Below are positions 33,721 through 46,813 of a stretch of DNA of 64,000 nt, piece after piece. The translations under genes were made by a program, and so were the position numbers. Origin of the DNA: Stomoxys calcitrans (lineage: Eukaryota; Arthropoda; Insecta; Diptera; Muscidae); assembly GCF_963082655.1 (NCBI RefSeq), contig NC_081553.1:66752951-66816950 (forward strand), read 5' to 3'. Numbering within the stretch: position 1 is the first letter of the stretch; each line of letters starts with the position of its first letter. Below the pieces are notes generated by a model. That model was not told where the DNA came from and did no database searches. It worked only from the letters and a program-made list of their open reading frames with translations.

Positions 33721-33764
33721 CTTCCAATTAGAATTTGGGTTAAGGCCACAATTCTAATTGGAAG
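33721..33764 (+). promoter_or_regulatory. Perfect 15-bp hairpin just after the Pde6 stop codon
   Basis: The 15 bases at 33721-33735 (CTTCCAATTAGAATT) are exactly complementary to 33750-33764, with a 14-base loop. The stem begins 8 bases after the TGA, so it lies at the start of the 3' UTR. Function unknown; it could be an RNA-protein site or a small foldback insertion. Confidence 0.6.
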
Positions 33765-33995
33765 TTTAAAGTAATCAAAAGAAAAGCAGATATCAAAAGG
33801 GCAATAATGTAAGAAACGCAAGGTGATTGATTTTCCCAACCAAAAATATAACGAAATTGCAGCTCAAAGCATTGACAGACGGCGATCACTCTAGGGTCCC
33901 CACTATGGCGGCCCCATGATAATCTGTAGAGACTTTTTTGCACAGACATTGTTTTACTTTGTTAGAGTAATTGCAAATTACCAAAAAAAAACAAA

Positions 33996-34001
33996 AATAA
34001 A
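33996..34001 (+). terminator. Pde6: Candidate Pde6 polyadenylation signal
   Basis: AATAAA lies 283 bases after the stop codon in an A-rich stretch. It is the first canonical hexamer I see downstream of the stop. Use of this site is not shown. Confidence 0.4.
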
Positions 34002-34319
34002 TACTCAAACACACTAACAATATAGGTGTCATCCACTTGACTATCTAACGACTTTTCTAACTAACTAAGATGTCAAAAAATTGTGATGTAGAAAAAACAG
34101 GCAGATAAATTAAAGCAAAATAGAAGACATTATTTGGTAGAGAAAGTTTGAAACCTGAAGGGATTGAAAAATTGATTCTCAAAATTTATAGCAAATTCCA
34201 CTACATGAAGTTTATTTCTATTAAATATTCTATTAAAGATCTATTTAAAACAATTTTAGCTTAGGTTCGACTGGCAGCAATATTTTTTTTAACAGAATGA
34301 GTCTGTTAAAAAATTAACT

Positions 34320-34470
34320 ACTTTAGTCTCACGACCACTGCACTTGTAACCCGATCACGCTACCAACTCAGCCCAATCCCAAGGCAGCCGATTGTACGTA
34401 CCGGATTGACCCGATGAAGTCCTTCTTCGGCAAGGGCTGTCGTCTCAGTGCACAACACACTGCTACAACA
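34320..34470 (+). mobile_element. LINE 3'-end fragment
   Basis: GGCAGCCGATTGTACGTACC, GGATTGACCCGATGAAGTCC and CACAACACACTGCTACAACA form a 3' tail whose inverted copy is at 60390-60560. The ACAACA-rich end is typical of fly LINE tails. Confidence 0.5.
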
Positions 34471-34675
34471 AAAACCAACTCAGCCACCGGGACGTCCTTC
34501 ACTTTGCATAAAGAGGATGTCTCGCCTGTACTGATTACAAAAATGCATTGCTCTGGCCATATAAATTGGAATAAATTTAGGAAAAGTAATCCGGATTATA
34601 CAGATAGACGGTCAGTCATACAATGCAACACTCCCAACGCAGTTGTGCAGGGTACAGTTCCTGCTTTAACTATAA

Positions 34676-36065
34676 TTATACCCTAAACCACTACTGTGGT
34701 ACAGGGTATTATAACTTAGTGAATTTTTTTGTAAAACCCAAAAGGAAGAAAGATAGACCCATTGATAAGTATACCGAGCGACTCAGAATCACTTTCTGAT
34801 TCGATTTAGCTATGTTCGTCTGTCTGTCTGTCCATCCGTCTGTCTGTCCGTGTTAATTTGTGTACAAAGTACAGGTCGCAGTTTTCATCCGATCGTCTTC
34901 AAATTTGGTACAAGCATGTTTTTCGGCCTAGAGACGAAATCTTTTGAAATTGGGAAAATCGGTTCAGATCTGGATATAGCTCCCATATATATGTTCGTCC
35001 GATTTTCAGTAATAATGCAATAAAATGGTCATTTGTTAACCGAATCTCTCGAAATTTGGCAGAAAGCATTTCTTTACGAATCTCGACATTACTGGTGAAT
35101 TTCATGGAAATCGGTTCAGATTTAGATATAGCTTTCATATATATATATATCGCCCGATTTTTACTCCTAGAACCACTGCAAGCACATTTATTGAACAAAC
35201 CTTGCCAAAAGACTGCACAACGCTTTCCTCGACGACTTCCATAATATACATAGAGTTTGGTCAAAATCGGTTCAGATTTAGATATGGCTTCCATATATAG
35301 GTTCGTCCGATTTGCAGTAATATTGCAATAAAACGGTCTTTTGTTAACCTATTTTCTCAAAATTCGGAAGGAGGGATTTCCTCTTGACTCTCTATATTAT
35401 TGGTGAATTTCATGGAAAGCGGTTAAGGTTTAGATATAGCTCTCATATATATATATCGCCCGATATTAACTTCTAGAGTCACAGCAAGCGCATTTATTGA
35501 TCCATCTTGCCAAAATTTTGCAAAACGCTTTCCTCGACGACTGCTACAGTGTCAGAGGAGTTTGCTCTAAAGCGGTTCAGATTTAGATATAATATGGCAA
35601 AAAAGTGATCTTTTGTAACCCCATTCTGTCTAAATTTTGCAGGAAGGATTTTCTTATGACTCTCAGTATTAGTGGTGAATTTCATAGAAATCGACTCAGA
35701 TTAAATATAGCTGTCACATCTGTATATCGCCAGCTTTTCACCCCAAGAGGCACTGCAAGCGCAATGTTTGACCGATCTTGCCAAAATTTTTCACAACGCT
35801 TTCCTCGACGACTACCACATTATCTGAGAAGTTTGTTCGAAATCGGTTCAGATTTAGATATATATACGTTCATCAGATTTTGGGTAATTTGCCATAATGT
35901 TGTCATTTGTCAACCCTAATTTTTACAGTTTGAACATATTTGCTCGCCAGGGTCCATCAAAATTGGCTCGGAATTGGATATAGGTCCCGCATTGTACTTA
36001 TAGGGTAGGTGTAGGGTATTATTCAGTCAACACCGCCCGACTTTTGCCCCTTCCTTACTGGTTTT
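34676..36065 (-). mobile_element. Family B repeat, full length
   Basis: Begins TTATACCCTAAACCACTACT and ends GTAGGGTATTATTCAGTCAA, CACCGCCCGACTTTTGCCCC and TTCCTTACTGG. Four to five internal units carry TCGGTTCAGATTTAGATATA, CTCATATATATATATCGCCC and GCTTTCCTCGACGACT. Confidence 0.65.
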
Positions 36066-36103
36066 TAAAAGTTAAAGTGTTGCGGTTTGCTTGTATATTC
36101 CGT

Positions 36104-36764
36104 ACTAGCTAAACCCGACCCTATTCGTTGCGCCTTCATTAAGAATACGAGGAAAATATGTCTCTAACTCACTATGTCCCACAAGTGGTACTGGAGATTA
36201 GTATATGAATTCCCCAGTACCACTTGTGAGACCGTGATTGTGATTCTCCCTTCCAGGCACTTGTGTACAAATTTGAATGTTAGGTTCGCACTCTTATACA
36301 CTAAAAAATATTTATCACTTGATCCACACATCGTCATGATAGGCCAGTTAACCTATTTAGGTTATAAGGGTAGATCGTCACCAGAAACTTGAACACAAAT
36401 TTTAATTTCATATGCGTCGTCCACTTCCAAATACTATTCATTTGAACCCCTTATTGTCATGATCGGCTTATATTCCCATTTTTGGGAAGGGTTTAAGCGG
36501 ATGGAACGGTTCCATTACTTGGACCTAATTTTTAACATACAATACTCGTAATCTGCTCTCGAATACCTTTTATTTGAGTCCCATATTGCCCCGATCGGTT
36601 CACTTTTGATTTTGGGCGGTACTCTTGGGGCGATTTTGGGCTCGAGTTGGTTCTTGGACCCAATTTTCAATATAATATTCGTACTCTACACCGAATACTT
36701 ATTATTTGAGTTCCGACCGATACACCTTTGATTTAAGGCGGTACTTTTGGTTTTGAAAATGTTG
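36104..36764 (-). mobile_element. Helitron-like fragment, reverse (3' end present)
   Basis: Starts ACTAGCTAAACCCGACCC and TTCGTTGCGCCTTC, the reverse complement of the CTAGT end seen at 32197 and 38544, then reversed units (CTTTTATTTGAGTCCCATAT). Confidence 0.55.
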
Positions 36765-38544
36765 AAAATGTTGATCTGTAAGGAAACATGGGCTACATAA
36801 TTTTTTGTTATCGGAAGGGGGCGGACCCTCCCCCTTACCCTAAAGTATTACCTGAAAGTAAAAGTCTACCGATCAGGACAATATGGGACTCATATGAAAG
36901 GTATTCAGGAGTAGAGTACGAATTTCATGATAAAATTTGGGTCCAAGTAACTGGGTGGCCGCCCCAACCCCAAAACAATCTAAAATAGGTGTAATGGACG
37001 AGCATGATAATATGGGACTCAAATGAAAGATATTCGGGAGTAGATTACGAATATAGTCGGTAAAACGTAATAGGCTTTATAATTTGTTGATATCGGAAGG
37101 CGGCGGACCCTCCCCCGTTACCACAAAGACACCACCCAAAATCAAAAGTGGACCAATCAAGACAATATGGGTATCAAATAAACGGAATTGGAGAGTAGAT
37201 TACGAACATGGAATTAACATTTGGGTCTAAGTACCCATCGGGCCGCCCCAACCCCAAAACTCCCCCAAACAGACATATTCGACGTTCATGTCAATTTTGG
37301 GCTCAAATTAAAGGTATTCGGGAGTAGATTATGAATCTGGCATACAAATTCAGATCGAAGTGTTGGGGGTCACCTCAACTACCCCCAAAACGCTCCAAAT
37401 GGGCATATGGGACCCATCATGACTATATGAGACTCGGTTTGTTTGTTTGTTCCGTAAACTTAAAAACGGATGAACCGATTTTCTTTTCGTGGATTATGTA
37501 GTTGTTTTTGGAAGGAAACATGAGTTATATAATTTTAAAATATCGGGTGGTGGCGGACCCTTCCTCTTACCCCAAAAACTCCACCCAAAACCTAAAGTGA
37601 ACTGATAGGTACAACATAAATTTAAATGAAAGGTATTGGAGAATAGAAAACGAATATTGTTTTCTAATTTGGGTCCAAGTACCCAGCAGGCCGCCCCAAC
37701 CCCAAAACTCCTCTTAACAGATATATTATACGTTCATATCAATATGGGACCCCAAATAATGGGAGGTCGCTTCAACCCCAAATGAGCATATCAGCCGACC
37801 ATGGCTCTATGGAATTCAAATGAAAGGTATTTGGGAGTAGATTATGAATATGATATTAAAATTTGCGTTCAAGTCTAGGTGGCACTTTTCCTTCCAGAAA
37901 TAAGTCAAATAGGTTGATTGACTCATTTTGACAAAATGGACTCATTTGAGAATTGAAAACGAATTTGATATCCAATTTTGGAGCCAAGTGTTTGGGGGTC
38001 CGCCCTAATTCACCCCCTAAACTAAAATTCATTTCTGGCTGTAGCAATATGAAGCTCAAATCAACGATATTTGGGAGTAAAGAACGAATTTGATATCTAT
38101 TTTCAGGGTAAAGTGCCGGTGGCCGCCCAGCCTCAAAACACCCTCCAAATTGTTAATATTTACCGACCATGGCAATATGGGGCTCAAAAAATCTCCCTAA
38201 TATTTAAGAGCGATTCAAGTTGAGTTTATCAATGATAAGGGACCTTTTTTATAGCCGAGTCCAAACGGCATGCCGCAGCGCGACACCTTTTTGGGCAAAA
38301 TTTTTTATATGACCATGCATGGCAGGGTACCTCGCAAATTTCGCCAGCATTAAGAGGGGATAACCACCGATTTAAATTTTTTCCGGCGTTCTCGCCAGGA
38401 TTCGAAAGCAGGCGATCAGCGTCATAGGCGAACATAGGCTACAGTGGCACGAATTCGATAATAATTCAGGGCGAAGTGTCCCCACCCTAAAAAGATTTTG
38501 GAGAGTTAAAGAAGTCTCAGCGGAGCGGGCCCAGTTCGGCTAGT
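36765..38544 (+). mobile_element. Helitron-like element, 5'-truncated
   Basis: Forward units from GATCTGTAAGGAAACATGGG to CAGCGGAGCGGGCCCAGTTC and GGCTAGT, followed by T. The SINE module is at 38215-38450. It meets the reversed fragment at about 36764. Confidence 0.7.
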
Positions 38545-38549
38545 TTGTT

Positions 38550-38935
38550 ATATAAATTTGAGGTAACTTGGAGGAAAGACCCACCCGAAAACCCACCAGA
38601 GTGTAGATGTCAACCAATTGGGGCAATATGGGTATCCAATGAAAGGTATTTGTAAGTAGAGTACGAATCGCCCCACCCACAAAACAGCCCCCAAATTAAC
38701 ATCGGAAAATATGGGACACCATAGAATGGGCTTTGAAAGCAGAGCTCAAATTAGAAATCAATGTTGTGGACCAAATACCTATGGGGTCGCCCCCTCCCCA
38801 AATTAACCATAACACTTAAATGAGGGACATTTAAGAGTAATGTACGAATCTCATATAAATTTTAGAGATCAAGTATCTTGGGGTTTCAGCCAACCGCAAA
38901 CAAATCCCCCATCAAAACATGTGTACGACTTCCAA
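38550..38935 (+). mobile_element. Helitron unit fragment
   Basis: GGGCAATATGGGTATCCAATG and AGTAGAGTACGAATCGCCCC match internal Helitron units; neither end is present. Confidence 0.45.
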
Positions 38936-39185
38936 AAAAAACTCCCACTCAGATAGACCGAGCGGAAATAAATAAAATCTAAGCCGATATGGCCCATTTG
39001 CAATTCCCAACGACCTACATCAATAAGAAGTATTTATGCGAAATATCAAACGGATATCTTTATGCTATCGTGATACCGACAGACGGACCGACGGCTAGAT
39101 ATGGCTAAACACTTTATAGGGTCTCAGATCAATGTTTTAAAGAGTTTTAAACGGCATGACTAGATTAGTATTCGCCATCCTAGTC
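38936..39185 (+). mobile_element. Family A tail fragment
   Basis: GATATGGCCCATTTGCAATT, CAACGACCTACATCAATAAG and CAGACGGACCGACGGC, the distal portion of family A. The terminal GGTGGAGGGTATA is decayed. Confidence 0.5.
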
Positions 39186-39399
39186 ACGTAGCCAGAATTT
39201 TATTCTGGGGGTAGTCCATGTAAGAACTATAAAATAATAATAAGCCTCCATGTTTTGCACGATGAATGAGATGCTCCCACTAGGATTACTAGGAGGTATA
39301 GCGGCTCGCCAGTCATTTCCATTGCATCCCCTGATCTACTGATTGACGTAACCTGGCAAGCCGTCATTTCTTTGGGATCAGACCAACTCCCCATAATTC

Positions 39400-42020
39400 T
39401 CATCATCCATGTTTGTGTTTGTTTGTGTTTATCAATCAAAAGAACGCCGACTCCACTAATCGGCGGTTCAGTGAACTGACACCCCCTTCGGATGTGCTAG
39501 TTGCCGAAAGGGAATTCCGAGTCATCATTAATGCAGCAGCCGCCTTTATATCAGCCGGTCGAACACCCAAATTGCGGCCCAATTTCCCAGCACAGGCACT
39601 GGTATTCGCAGACGAGCATTTTTGGATTAGTTGCAAGGACCCCACTAACCCCAGAATCAGCGAGCTGAATCTGAAAATTAACAGGGTAGCCAACGAATAT
39701 AAGCGAAATTGTTGTTCAATCCTCAATTTATTGTTCATCCCAAAAGTGACAGGGCTAGAAGGAGAACCATTCGTCGTATCCGTGGTCTCCGAGCCGAAGA
39801 ACAGCCATCATAATTTATCGTGGACCAAGGTACGAATGTCATCCGTGGCACCAAATCATCTAAGATGTTGGGCCCCGACGGAATCTTTACACTGTTGCTG
39901 AAGATTCAGGATCAACATGGAGTCAAGTACCTTACGACTGTCCTCAACCTGTCTTTGTACATTCTTATGGTACCCGATGTCTGGAAGATGGGCAGAGAGA
40001 TCCCGCTACTGAGCCCTAGAAAGGACCCTAGTAAAGGGGAGTCGTACAGACCGATCTCCCTTCTCTCACCAGGGGCAAAAGCCCGAGCCTCGTAGGAGAA
40101 TTTCCATTCGCCGAGCATCAACATGGATTTCGAAGACTACACAGCACAACAACAGCTTTGCATAAATTTGCCGTGGCTTCAATCAGCCCAGGCCATGTGA
40201 TAGGACGGGTCCTCGTGGCACTGGACCTATCGAAGGCATTCGACACGGTCTGCCATGTCAAACTATTTGAGGACATCACCAATACGACCCTCCAGCCAGG
40301 TCTAAGACGCTGGGTCGCGAATTATTTGTGTGATTGTCAGTCATTTGTGAAATTTAAGGATAAGACATTAAAACACTGTAGAGTTAAACCGGGAGTTTCT
40401 CAAGGCGGGGTGATATCTCCGATAATGTTTAAACTCTCCATTCCATCGCCTCCAGGCGGCATAGAGATAGTATCATATGCGGACGATTGTACGCACATTG
40501 TTGGTATCTGCGATAGGTTGAACATTCGCTGCAATAAATCTGGAGATATATGCCACCAAATCATCAGCCACATTTTTCACTACAAACACCCATGAGGTGC
40601 GTAGGGAGCTGAAAGCGATGGTCGACGACAATTCCGACCATCAAGTATATCAAAATATTTGGTGTCACATTTGACAGCTCCTACCCATTCTCACCACATG
40701 CCACAGCAATTTGCGATATGGTCAAAAGTTGAAACAAGGTCCTCAAGTCACTTACCGGCAGCACTTGGGCTGCTGACAAATAATCCTTTTTGACCACGAC
40801 CAAAGCAATTGGCCGGTTTGTGGTCAGTTATGCAGCGCCAGTGTGGTCTCGTCAGCACGCAGTGGAATAATATTCAGATCTATCAGAATGCCGCCCTTCG
40901 AACTGCGACTTGCTGTCTTCTTAGTTCTCACGAGGACCACCTCCATCAGGAGACAAAGATCTTAGCCGTGCGAAAACATAACTACATGCTGTCTAATCAT
41001 CCTCTTGTGTTTAGATACCCACGGCCCAGAAGCCTTAAGATAGGTTTACTTGATCTAGAGCGTGAGGTCCATCGCCGCAAAAGAGAACCTCTGTATCAAG
41101 CGGCCCTGGACAACATTCATGCGGACACGATGGCAGATGCGGTGAATGTGATTCTGGATAAATGTGATCCTTGCAGAATGACATCCACCCATTGCACCTG
41201 CAGAAATTGACCTGCCCCGGCAAACCAGAGCAGTTTTGGTTCAATTATAATGCGGCAGATGCAACCGCTTCAATTCCTACAGAGCAAGGAGTGATGCCAG
41301 CGTCCAGGATGTTTGTCCCGATTGTGACCTCGGACCAAGCAAAACACGCGTCACCTGTTTAACTGCCCATCCAGACCCACCCAACTCAGACCCAGATCCC
41401 TCTGGACGCACCACACCTTAGTCGCATAGTTGCTGCATCTGGATATTCAACAGTACCAAGCAGACGGAAGGTAAAACACAACACCCTGCTACAAGAACAA
41501 CAAAGGGAAATATAGAGGTTTCAAAGGAATGTGTGTAGGTGTTCTGGAACGGCCAGCCAGACCCACCCGACTCAGACTCGAACCCAGACCCCTCCGTCTG
41601 GACGCACCCCACCTTAGTCGCAAAGTTACTGGATCTGGATGTTCAACAAAACCAAACAGACGAAAGATCCCTACGGGAAATGAAACAGGTCCCAAACCTG
41701 TCAACGGATAGGTCCTCTGGTGATAGGGACCGGTCCCAGTTCCCGTCCCCTTTCATGGAAAAAACCTATCACTTTCATAAGAGTTTTTCGCTCGAGATGA
41801 CGAATTGCCACCATTCTAACGATAATTAAGCGACTTAAAAATAATTAAAAATCATAAGTTATGACAATTGAAACTTTCCATTCCCAACAGGATATGTCCG
41901 GTGACAGGTAACAAATTCTCCAGTTTAGGACCGGTATATTTGGGACAATTGACTACGCATTTCCCGTAGGGATAGAACACAACACACAGCTACAACAACA
42001 ACAACAACAAAGGGAAATAC
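39400..42020 (+). pseudogene. Jockey-like LINE relic: RT to 3' tail
   Basis: Blocks in order, with frameshifts: FISAGRTPKLRPNFPAQA (pre-RT), SSKMLGPDGIFTLLLK, YRPISLLSPG, VLVALDLSKAFDTVCH (RT catalytic block), KPGVSQGGVISPIMFKLS and SYADDCTHIV with YADD at 40476-40487, then HLHQETKILAVRKHNYMLS (thumb/C-terminal region) and a decayed Cys/His region. No RNase H is seen, which fits the Jockey group. The 3' part (41370-42020) has a duplicated segment and ends in an ACAACA tract. Confidence 0.8.
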
Positions 42021-42370
42021 GGATGTTTTGCATTTCAAAATAAAATACTTTTTGTTTTTTGGGACACTCTAATGCATATCCGTTATGGTGGGTATTCAAA
42101 GGTCAGCCCGACCGAGCTAAATGTGTTTTTAATTGCTCCTGTAAACCCATGGGAGATTTTGATGAAGAACCCTCAAGTTTTGTCTTTTCATCCCCTTGAC
42201 GATGATCAAAATATCCAGACACAGGACATTGATATATTGTACTTAATGAGGTTAAGATGGCGGATAAGATGAAATAAGTTAAATTAAAATTATTCTTCAT
42301 GCGCTGCTGTCATTCAAAATTGAATTTGTAAAAACTTTTTTGTCCCTTCGAAATTTAAAGGCTTATAAGA
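42021..42370. other. Unassigned DNA
   Basis: No repeat family or credible coding frame recognised between the LINE tail and the next family A element. Confidence 0.4.
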
Positions 42371-43910
42371 TTTGTATAACCTACACCACCATGTTCGTCA
42401 GATTTTGGCTAATTGGTTCGAAGATGGGCTATATAGGAGTATATCTTGATGTAGCCCCATATAGACCGATCGGCCGACTTAGGGTCCTAGGCTCATAAAA
42501 GCTACATTTATTGTCCGCTGTCGCCATTTGGGACAGTGAGTTGTGTTAAGCTTGTCGACATCGTTCCTCAATTTGGCTCAGATCGGTCAAGATTTGGATA
42601 TAGCTGCCATATAGACCGATCCTCCGATTTACGGTCTTAGGCACATAAAAGCCACATTTATTATCCGATTTTGCTGAATTTCGGGACAGTGAGTTGTGTT
42701 AGGCCCTTCAATATCCTTCTTCAATTTGGCCAAGATCGGTTAAGATTTGGATATAGCTGCCATATAGACCGATCTCTCGATTTAAGGTTTTACGCCCATA
42801 AAAGTCGCATTTATTGTCCGATTTTCCCAAAATTTGGGACAGTGCATTGTGTTAGGACCTTCTAAATCCTTCTTCAATTTCGCCAAGATCGGTCCAGATT
42901 TGAATATAGCTGCCATATAGAACGAACTCTCGATTTAAGGTTTTACGCCCATAAAAGTCGTATTTATTATGCCATATAGACCGATATTTCGATTTTGAAG
43001 TCTTGGCCACAAAAAACCTAATTCGGTTTCGCTGAAATTTGACACAATGACTTATGTTAGGCTTTTCGACATCCGTGTCGTATATGGTTCACAACGGTTT
43101 AGCTACTACTTTTGTTATACACAATTGAACAATGACTTGTAAAGGGTGATTTTTTTGAGGTTAGGATTTTCATGCATTAGTATTTGACAGATCACGTGGG
43201 ATTTCAGACATGGTGTCAAAGAGAAAGATGCTCAGTATGCTTTGACATTTCATCATGAATAGACTTACTAACGAGCAACGCTTGCAAATCATTGGATTTT
43301 ATTACCAAAATCAGTGTTCGGTTCGAAATGTGTTCAAATTTTGACAAATTTTGTTCAGCGATGAGGCTCATTTCTGGTTGAATGGCTACGTAAATAAGCA
43401 AAATTGCCGCATTTGGAGTGAAGAGCAACCAGAAGCCGTTCAAGAACTGCCCATGCATCCCGAAAAATGCACTGTTTGGTGTGGTTTGTACGCTGGTGGA
43501 ATCATTGGACCGTATTTTTTCAAAGATGCTGTTGGACGCAACGTTACGGTGAATGAACACATTTCGAACCGAACACTGATTTTGGTAATAAAATTCAATG
43601 ATTTGCAAGCGTTGCTCGTTACTAAGTCTATTCATGATGAAATGTCAAAGCATACTGAGCATCTTTCTCTTTGACACCATGTCTGAAATCCCACGTGATC
43701 TGTCAAATACTAATGCATGAAAATCCTAACCTCAAAAAAATCACCCTTTACTTATTAGTATTTGGTCCAAATCGGGACATATTTCGATATAGCTGGTGTG
43801 GGGCTTAAGGTATGCATTTTTCGCCGGATTTTGGCGAAAGGTCGTTTATATATATACCCGATGTGGTGGATATCCATAGTTCGGCCTGGCCGAACTTTAC
43901 GCCTTCTTAT
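42371..43910 (-). mobile_element. Family A repeat, reverse, carrying a mariner derivative
   Basis: Tandem units with a spacing of 152-153 bp (ATATAGCTGCCATATAGACC at about 42599, 42751 and 42904; AAAGCCACATTTATTATCCG). It ends ATGTGGTGGATATCC, the hairpin TTCGGCCTGGCCGAA and TACGCCTTC. The element at 43142-43748 is inserted in it. Confidence 0.65.
43142..43748 (+). mobile_element. Mariner/Tc-type deletion derivative with 195-bp inverted repeats
   Basis: 607 bp, ends AAGGGTGATTTTTTTGAGG, TA on both sides (43140-43141, 43749-43750). Arms 43142-43336 and 43554-43748. The centre encodes [18 protein letters not shown] and [18 protein letters not shown] on the plus strand. It is the same element as 28173-28769 in the other orientation, and non-coding for a whole transposase. 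Confidence 0.88.
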
Positions 43911-45530
43911 TTTTTTTTTTTGTTTCTTGCTTCTGAAGGTGTCGTTTAACCTATGCAGCAAACTTACCCAATATGATACGTAAGCTCCGTTAGATATCTG
44001 TAACGTACACCGAAAAGCCATAGACAAAGATATCCAATAGGCTTAAAATGCATTTTTCATAATAATTTTCCAATATATATTTTCCTATTCAATTTTAATA
44101 CTTTTCAGGGTTTCAAAACATCAAAAAAATATTTTTAAATGTCTTCGCAATGTTTTGCACAAAATGCCTACTATTTACTATTAGCAAATTTTATATATAT
44201 ATAACAAAAACAAACTTAACCAAAGTCCTATTCTAGTCAAAATCCCCAAACAAATAGCATAAATGGATACAAAAAAAGCCTCTCGCGAAATCTTATCTAA
44301 ACAATAACTATAGCAAATACTACAAATACCTATATATATTTTTGAATTTAAAATAAAATCCTCTCCATATGAGAAAGTTGGAAACCAAAGTTGTAATTTA
44401 CTTACACAATAATTAAAAAAACAAAACAAAATAAATCAGCCATTAAATCAAAATTTACAAAACTTTATTTTTCAAAAATAGTAACAAAAAACAAAAATGT
44501 TCTTGATAAAAAGTAAAACCAAAATAAAATCTTTCGAAATCTATAGCAATATAATGATATTTAGTATTACAAAAAAAAACACAATAATTTAAGAAAAAAA
44601 TTATATATGTATTGACGTGTCTAGAAAATCAAAATGCAACCAATGAAAATAAACTTCCCACAAACCTAAATAGGTGGGGAAGAGAAAAACCAAGTTTATG
44701 TAAAAATTAAGTCAATTTGTGAGAATAAAACCAAATACGAAAACAACAAGCAAACCAAAAATCTTTTCAATTACCTAAAAAATTAAAAATAAATAAAAGA
44801 ACCGAAAAAAAAATCCCAAAAAAGATATTTCGATATGAAATTTTTGATTGATTTTTTTTTTTTTTTTTTTGTTCGAAAGAACTTCACCTAAGACAACTCC
44901 CCACATCCTGCAAATACTCGTCAATGAATGTTTACAAAATAAAAAACAAATCAAAATAAGAATAATACCCTCCAATATAAAAAAGACCCCAAAACCAAGT
45001 CCAACTTCCTTTGTAAATGTATATAGTATATTATTTATAAAAACTTAAAAAAAAACACCTCTACACCTACCTAAAAGCGAAAACAGCACTAATTTAAGAT
45101 TAAATAATTTTTGAATTTGTTCATTAAATTACTTAAAAATTTACCCAAAATCAATAAAAGTTGTTTTCTTGGAAATCTCATAGCAATAACTAATCACAAA
45201 AGAAAAGTATACTGTAAGCTTATTAAACTTTGTTTGTTTCGTTAACTGTTTTTCTATGACACTTAAATCTTAAGCTTTGTTATCTAGTAGATACTTATAT
45301 ATGTTGTTTTGCCTAAATATGTTCCTTTTCAATTTGTAATTCGTTCTTTTTTATTTCAAGAAAAAAACACTTAAAAAAATTGCAAAAAAGAACACTTACG
45401 CATAAATTGTAAAACCAATCAATCAATGAGTCAAAAGACAAACCAGAAAAGAAATAAAATTTACTCACTTGAAATGATAATTGAAATCGATTAAGTTGTT
45501 TTTTATTCAAAGCTGGTATTAGGTAAGATT
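43911..45530. other. AT-rich DNA left of the foldback structure, nothing recognised
   Basis: Very A-rich with many short A and T runs (a T run at about 44851-44870). No repeat family, RNA gene or supported coding frame. Confidence 0.5.
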
Positions 45531-46813
45531 AGAAAAATTGTGGCCAGACAAGTTTTCGTATAGAAAAATTGTCGTCAGACAAGTTTTCGTATAGAAAAAT
45601 TGTCGTCAGACAAGTTTTCGTATAGAAAAATTGTCGTCAGACAAGTTTTCGTATAGAAAAATTGTCGTCAGACAAGTTTTCGTATAGAAAAATTGTCGTC
45701 AGACAAGTTTTCGTATAGAAAAATTGTCGTCAGACAAGTTTTCGTATAGAAAAATTGTCGTCAGACAAGTTTTCGTATAGAAAAATTGTCGTCAGACAAG
45801 TTTTCGTATAGAAAAATTGTCGTCAGACAAGTTTTCGTATAGAAAAATTGTCGTCAGACAAGTTTTCGTATAGAAAAATTGTCGTCAGACAAGTTTTCGT
45901 ATAGAAAAATTGTCGTCAGACAAGTTTTCGTATAGAAAAATTGTCGTCAGACAAGTTTTCGTATAGAAAAATTGTCGTCAGACAAGTTTTCGTATAGAAA
46001 AATTGTCGTCAGACAAGTTTTCGTATAGAAAAATTGTCGTCAGACAAGTTTTCGTATAGAAAAATTGTCGTCAGACAAGTTTTCGTATAGAAAAATTGTC
46101 GTCAGACAAGTTTTCGTATAGAAAAATTGTCGTCAGACAAGTTTTCGTATAGAAAAATTGTCGTCAGACAAGTTTTCGTATAGAAAAATTGTCGTCAGAC
46201 AAGTTTTCGTATAGAAAAATTGTCGTCAGACAAGTTTTCGTATAGAAAAATTGTCGTCAGACAAGTTTTCGTATAGAAAAATTGTCGTCAGACAAGTTTT
46301 CGTATAGAAAAATTGTCGTCAGACAAGTTTTCGTATAGAAAAATTGTCGTCAGACAAGTTTTCGTATAGAAAAATTGTCGTCAGACAAGTTTTCGTATAG
46401 AAAAATTGTCGTCAGACAAGTTTTCGTATAGAAAAATTGTCGTCAGACAAGTTTTCGTATAGAAAAATTGTCGTCAGACAAGTTTTCGTATAGAAAAATT
46501 GTCGTCAGACAAGTTTTCGTATAGAAAAATTGTCGTCAGACAAGTTTTCGTATAGAAAAATTGTCGTCAGACAAGTTTTCGTATAGAAAAATTGTCGTCA
46601 GACAAGTTTTCGTATAGAAAAATTGTCGTCAGACAAGTTTTCGTATAGAAAAATTGTCGTCAGACAAGTTTTCGTATAGAAAAATTGTCGTCAGACAAGT
46701 TTTCGTATAGAAAAATTGTCGTCAGACAAGTTTTCGTATAGAAAAATTGTCGTCAGACAAGTTTTCGTATAGAAAAATTGTCGTCAGACAAGTTTTCGTA
46801 TAGAAAAATTGTC
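45531..46813 (+). repeat. 31-bp tandem array, left (about 41 copies)
   Basis: Unit of exactly 31 bases built from GACAAGTTTTC, GTATA, GAAAAATTGTC and a 4-base linker. Copies are essentially identical apart from the first (GTGGCCAGAC). The array ends where the inner arm starts (GTCGCAAATCTTAGG). Confidence 0.97.

Larger units (their letters stand above)
33714..34320 (+). other. Probable Pde6 3' UTR and unique flank
   Basis: AT-rich, apparently single-copy DNA between the Pde6 stop and the first downstream repeat. Apart from the hairpin and the AATAAA listed separately, I see no coding potential. Confidence 0.5.

Noticed and set aside
34414..34686. A 90-codon frame after the Pde6 3' region
   Set aside because: It starts in a LINE tail and ends in a family B repeat, with no domain.
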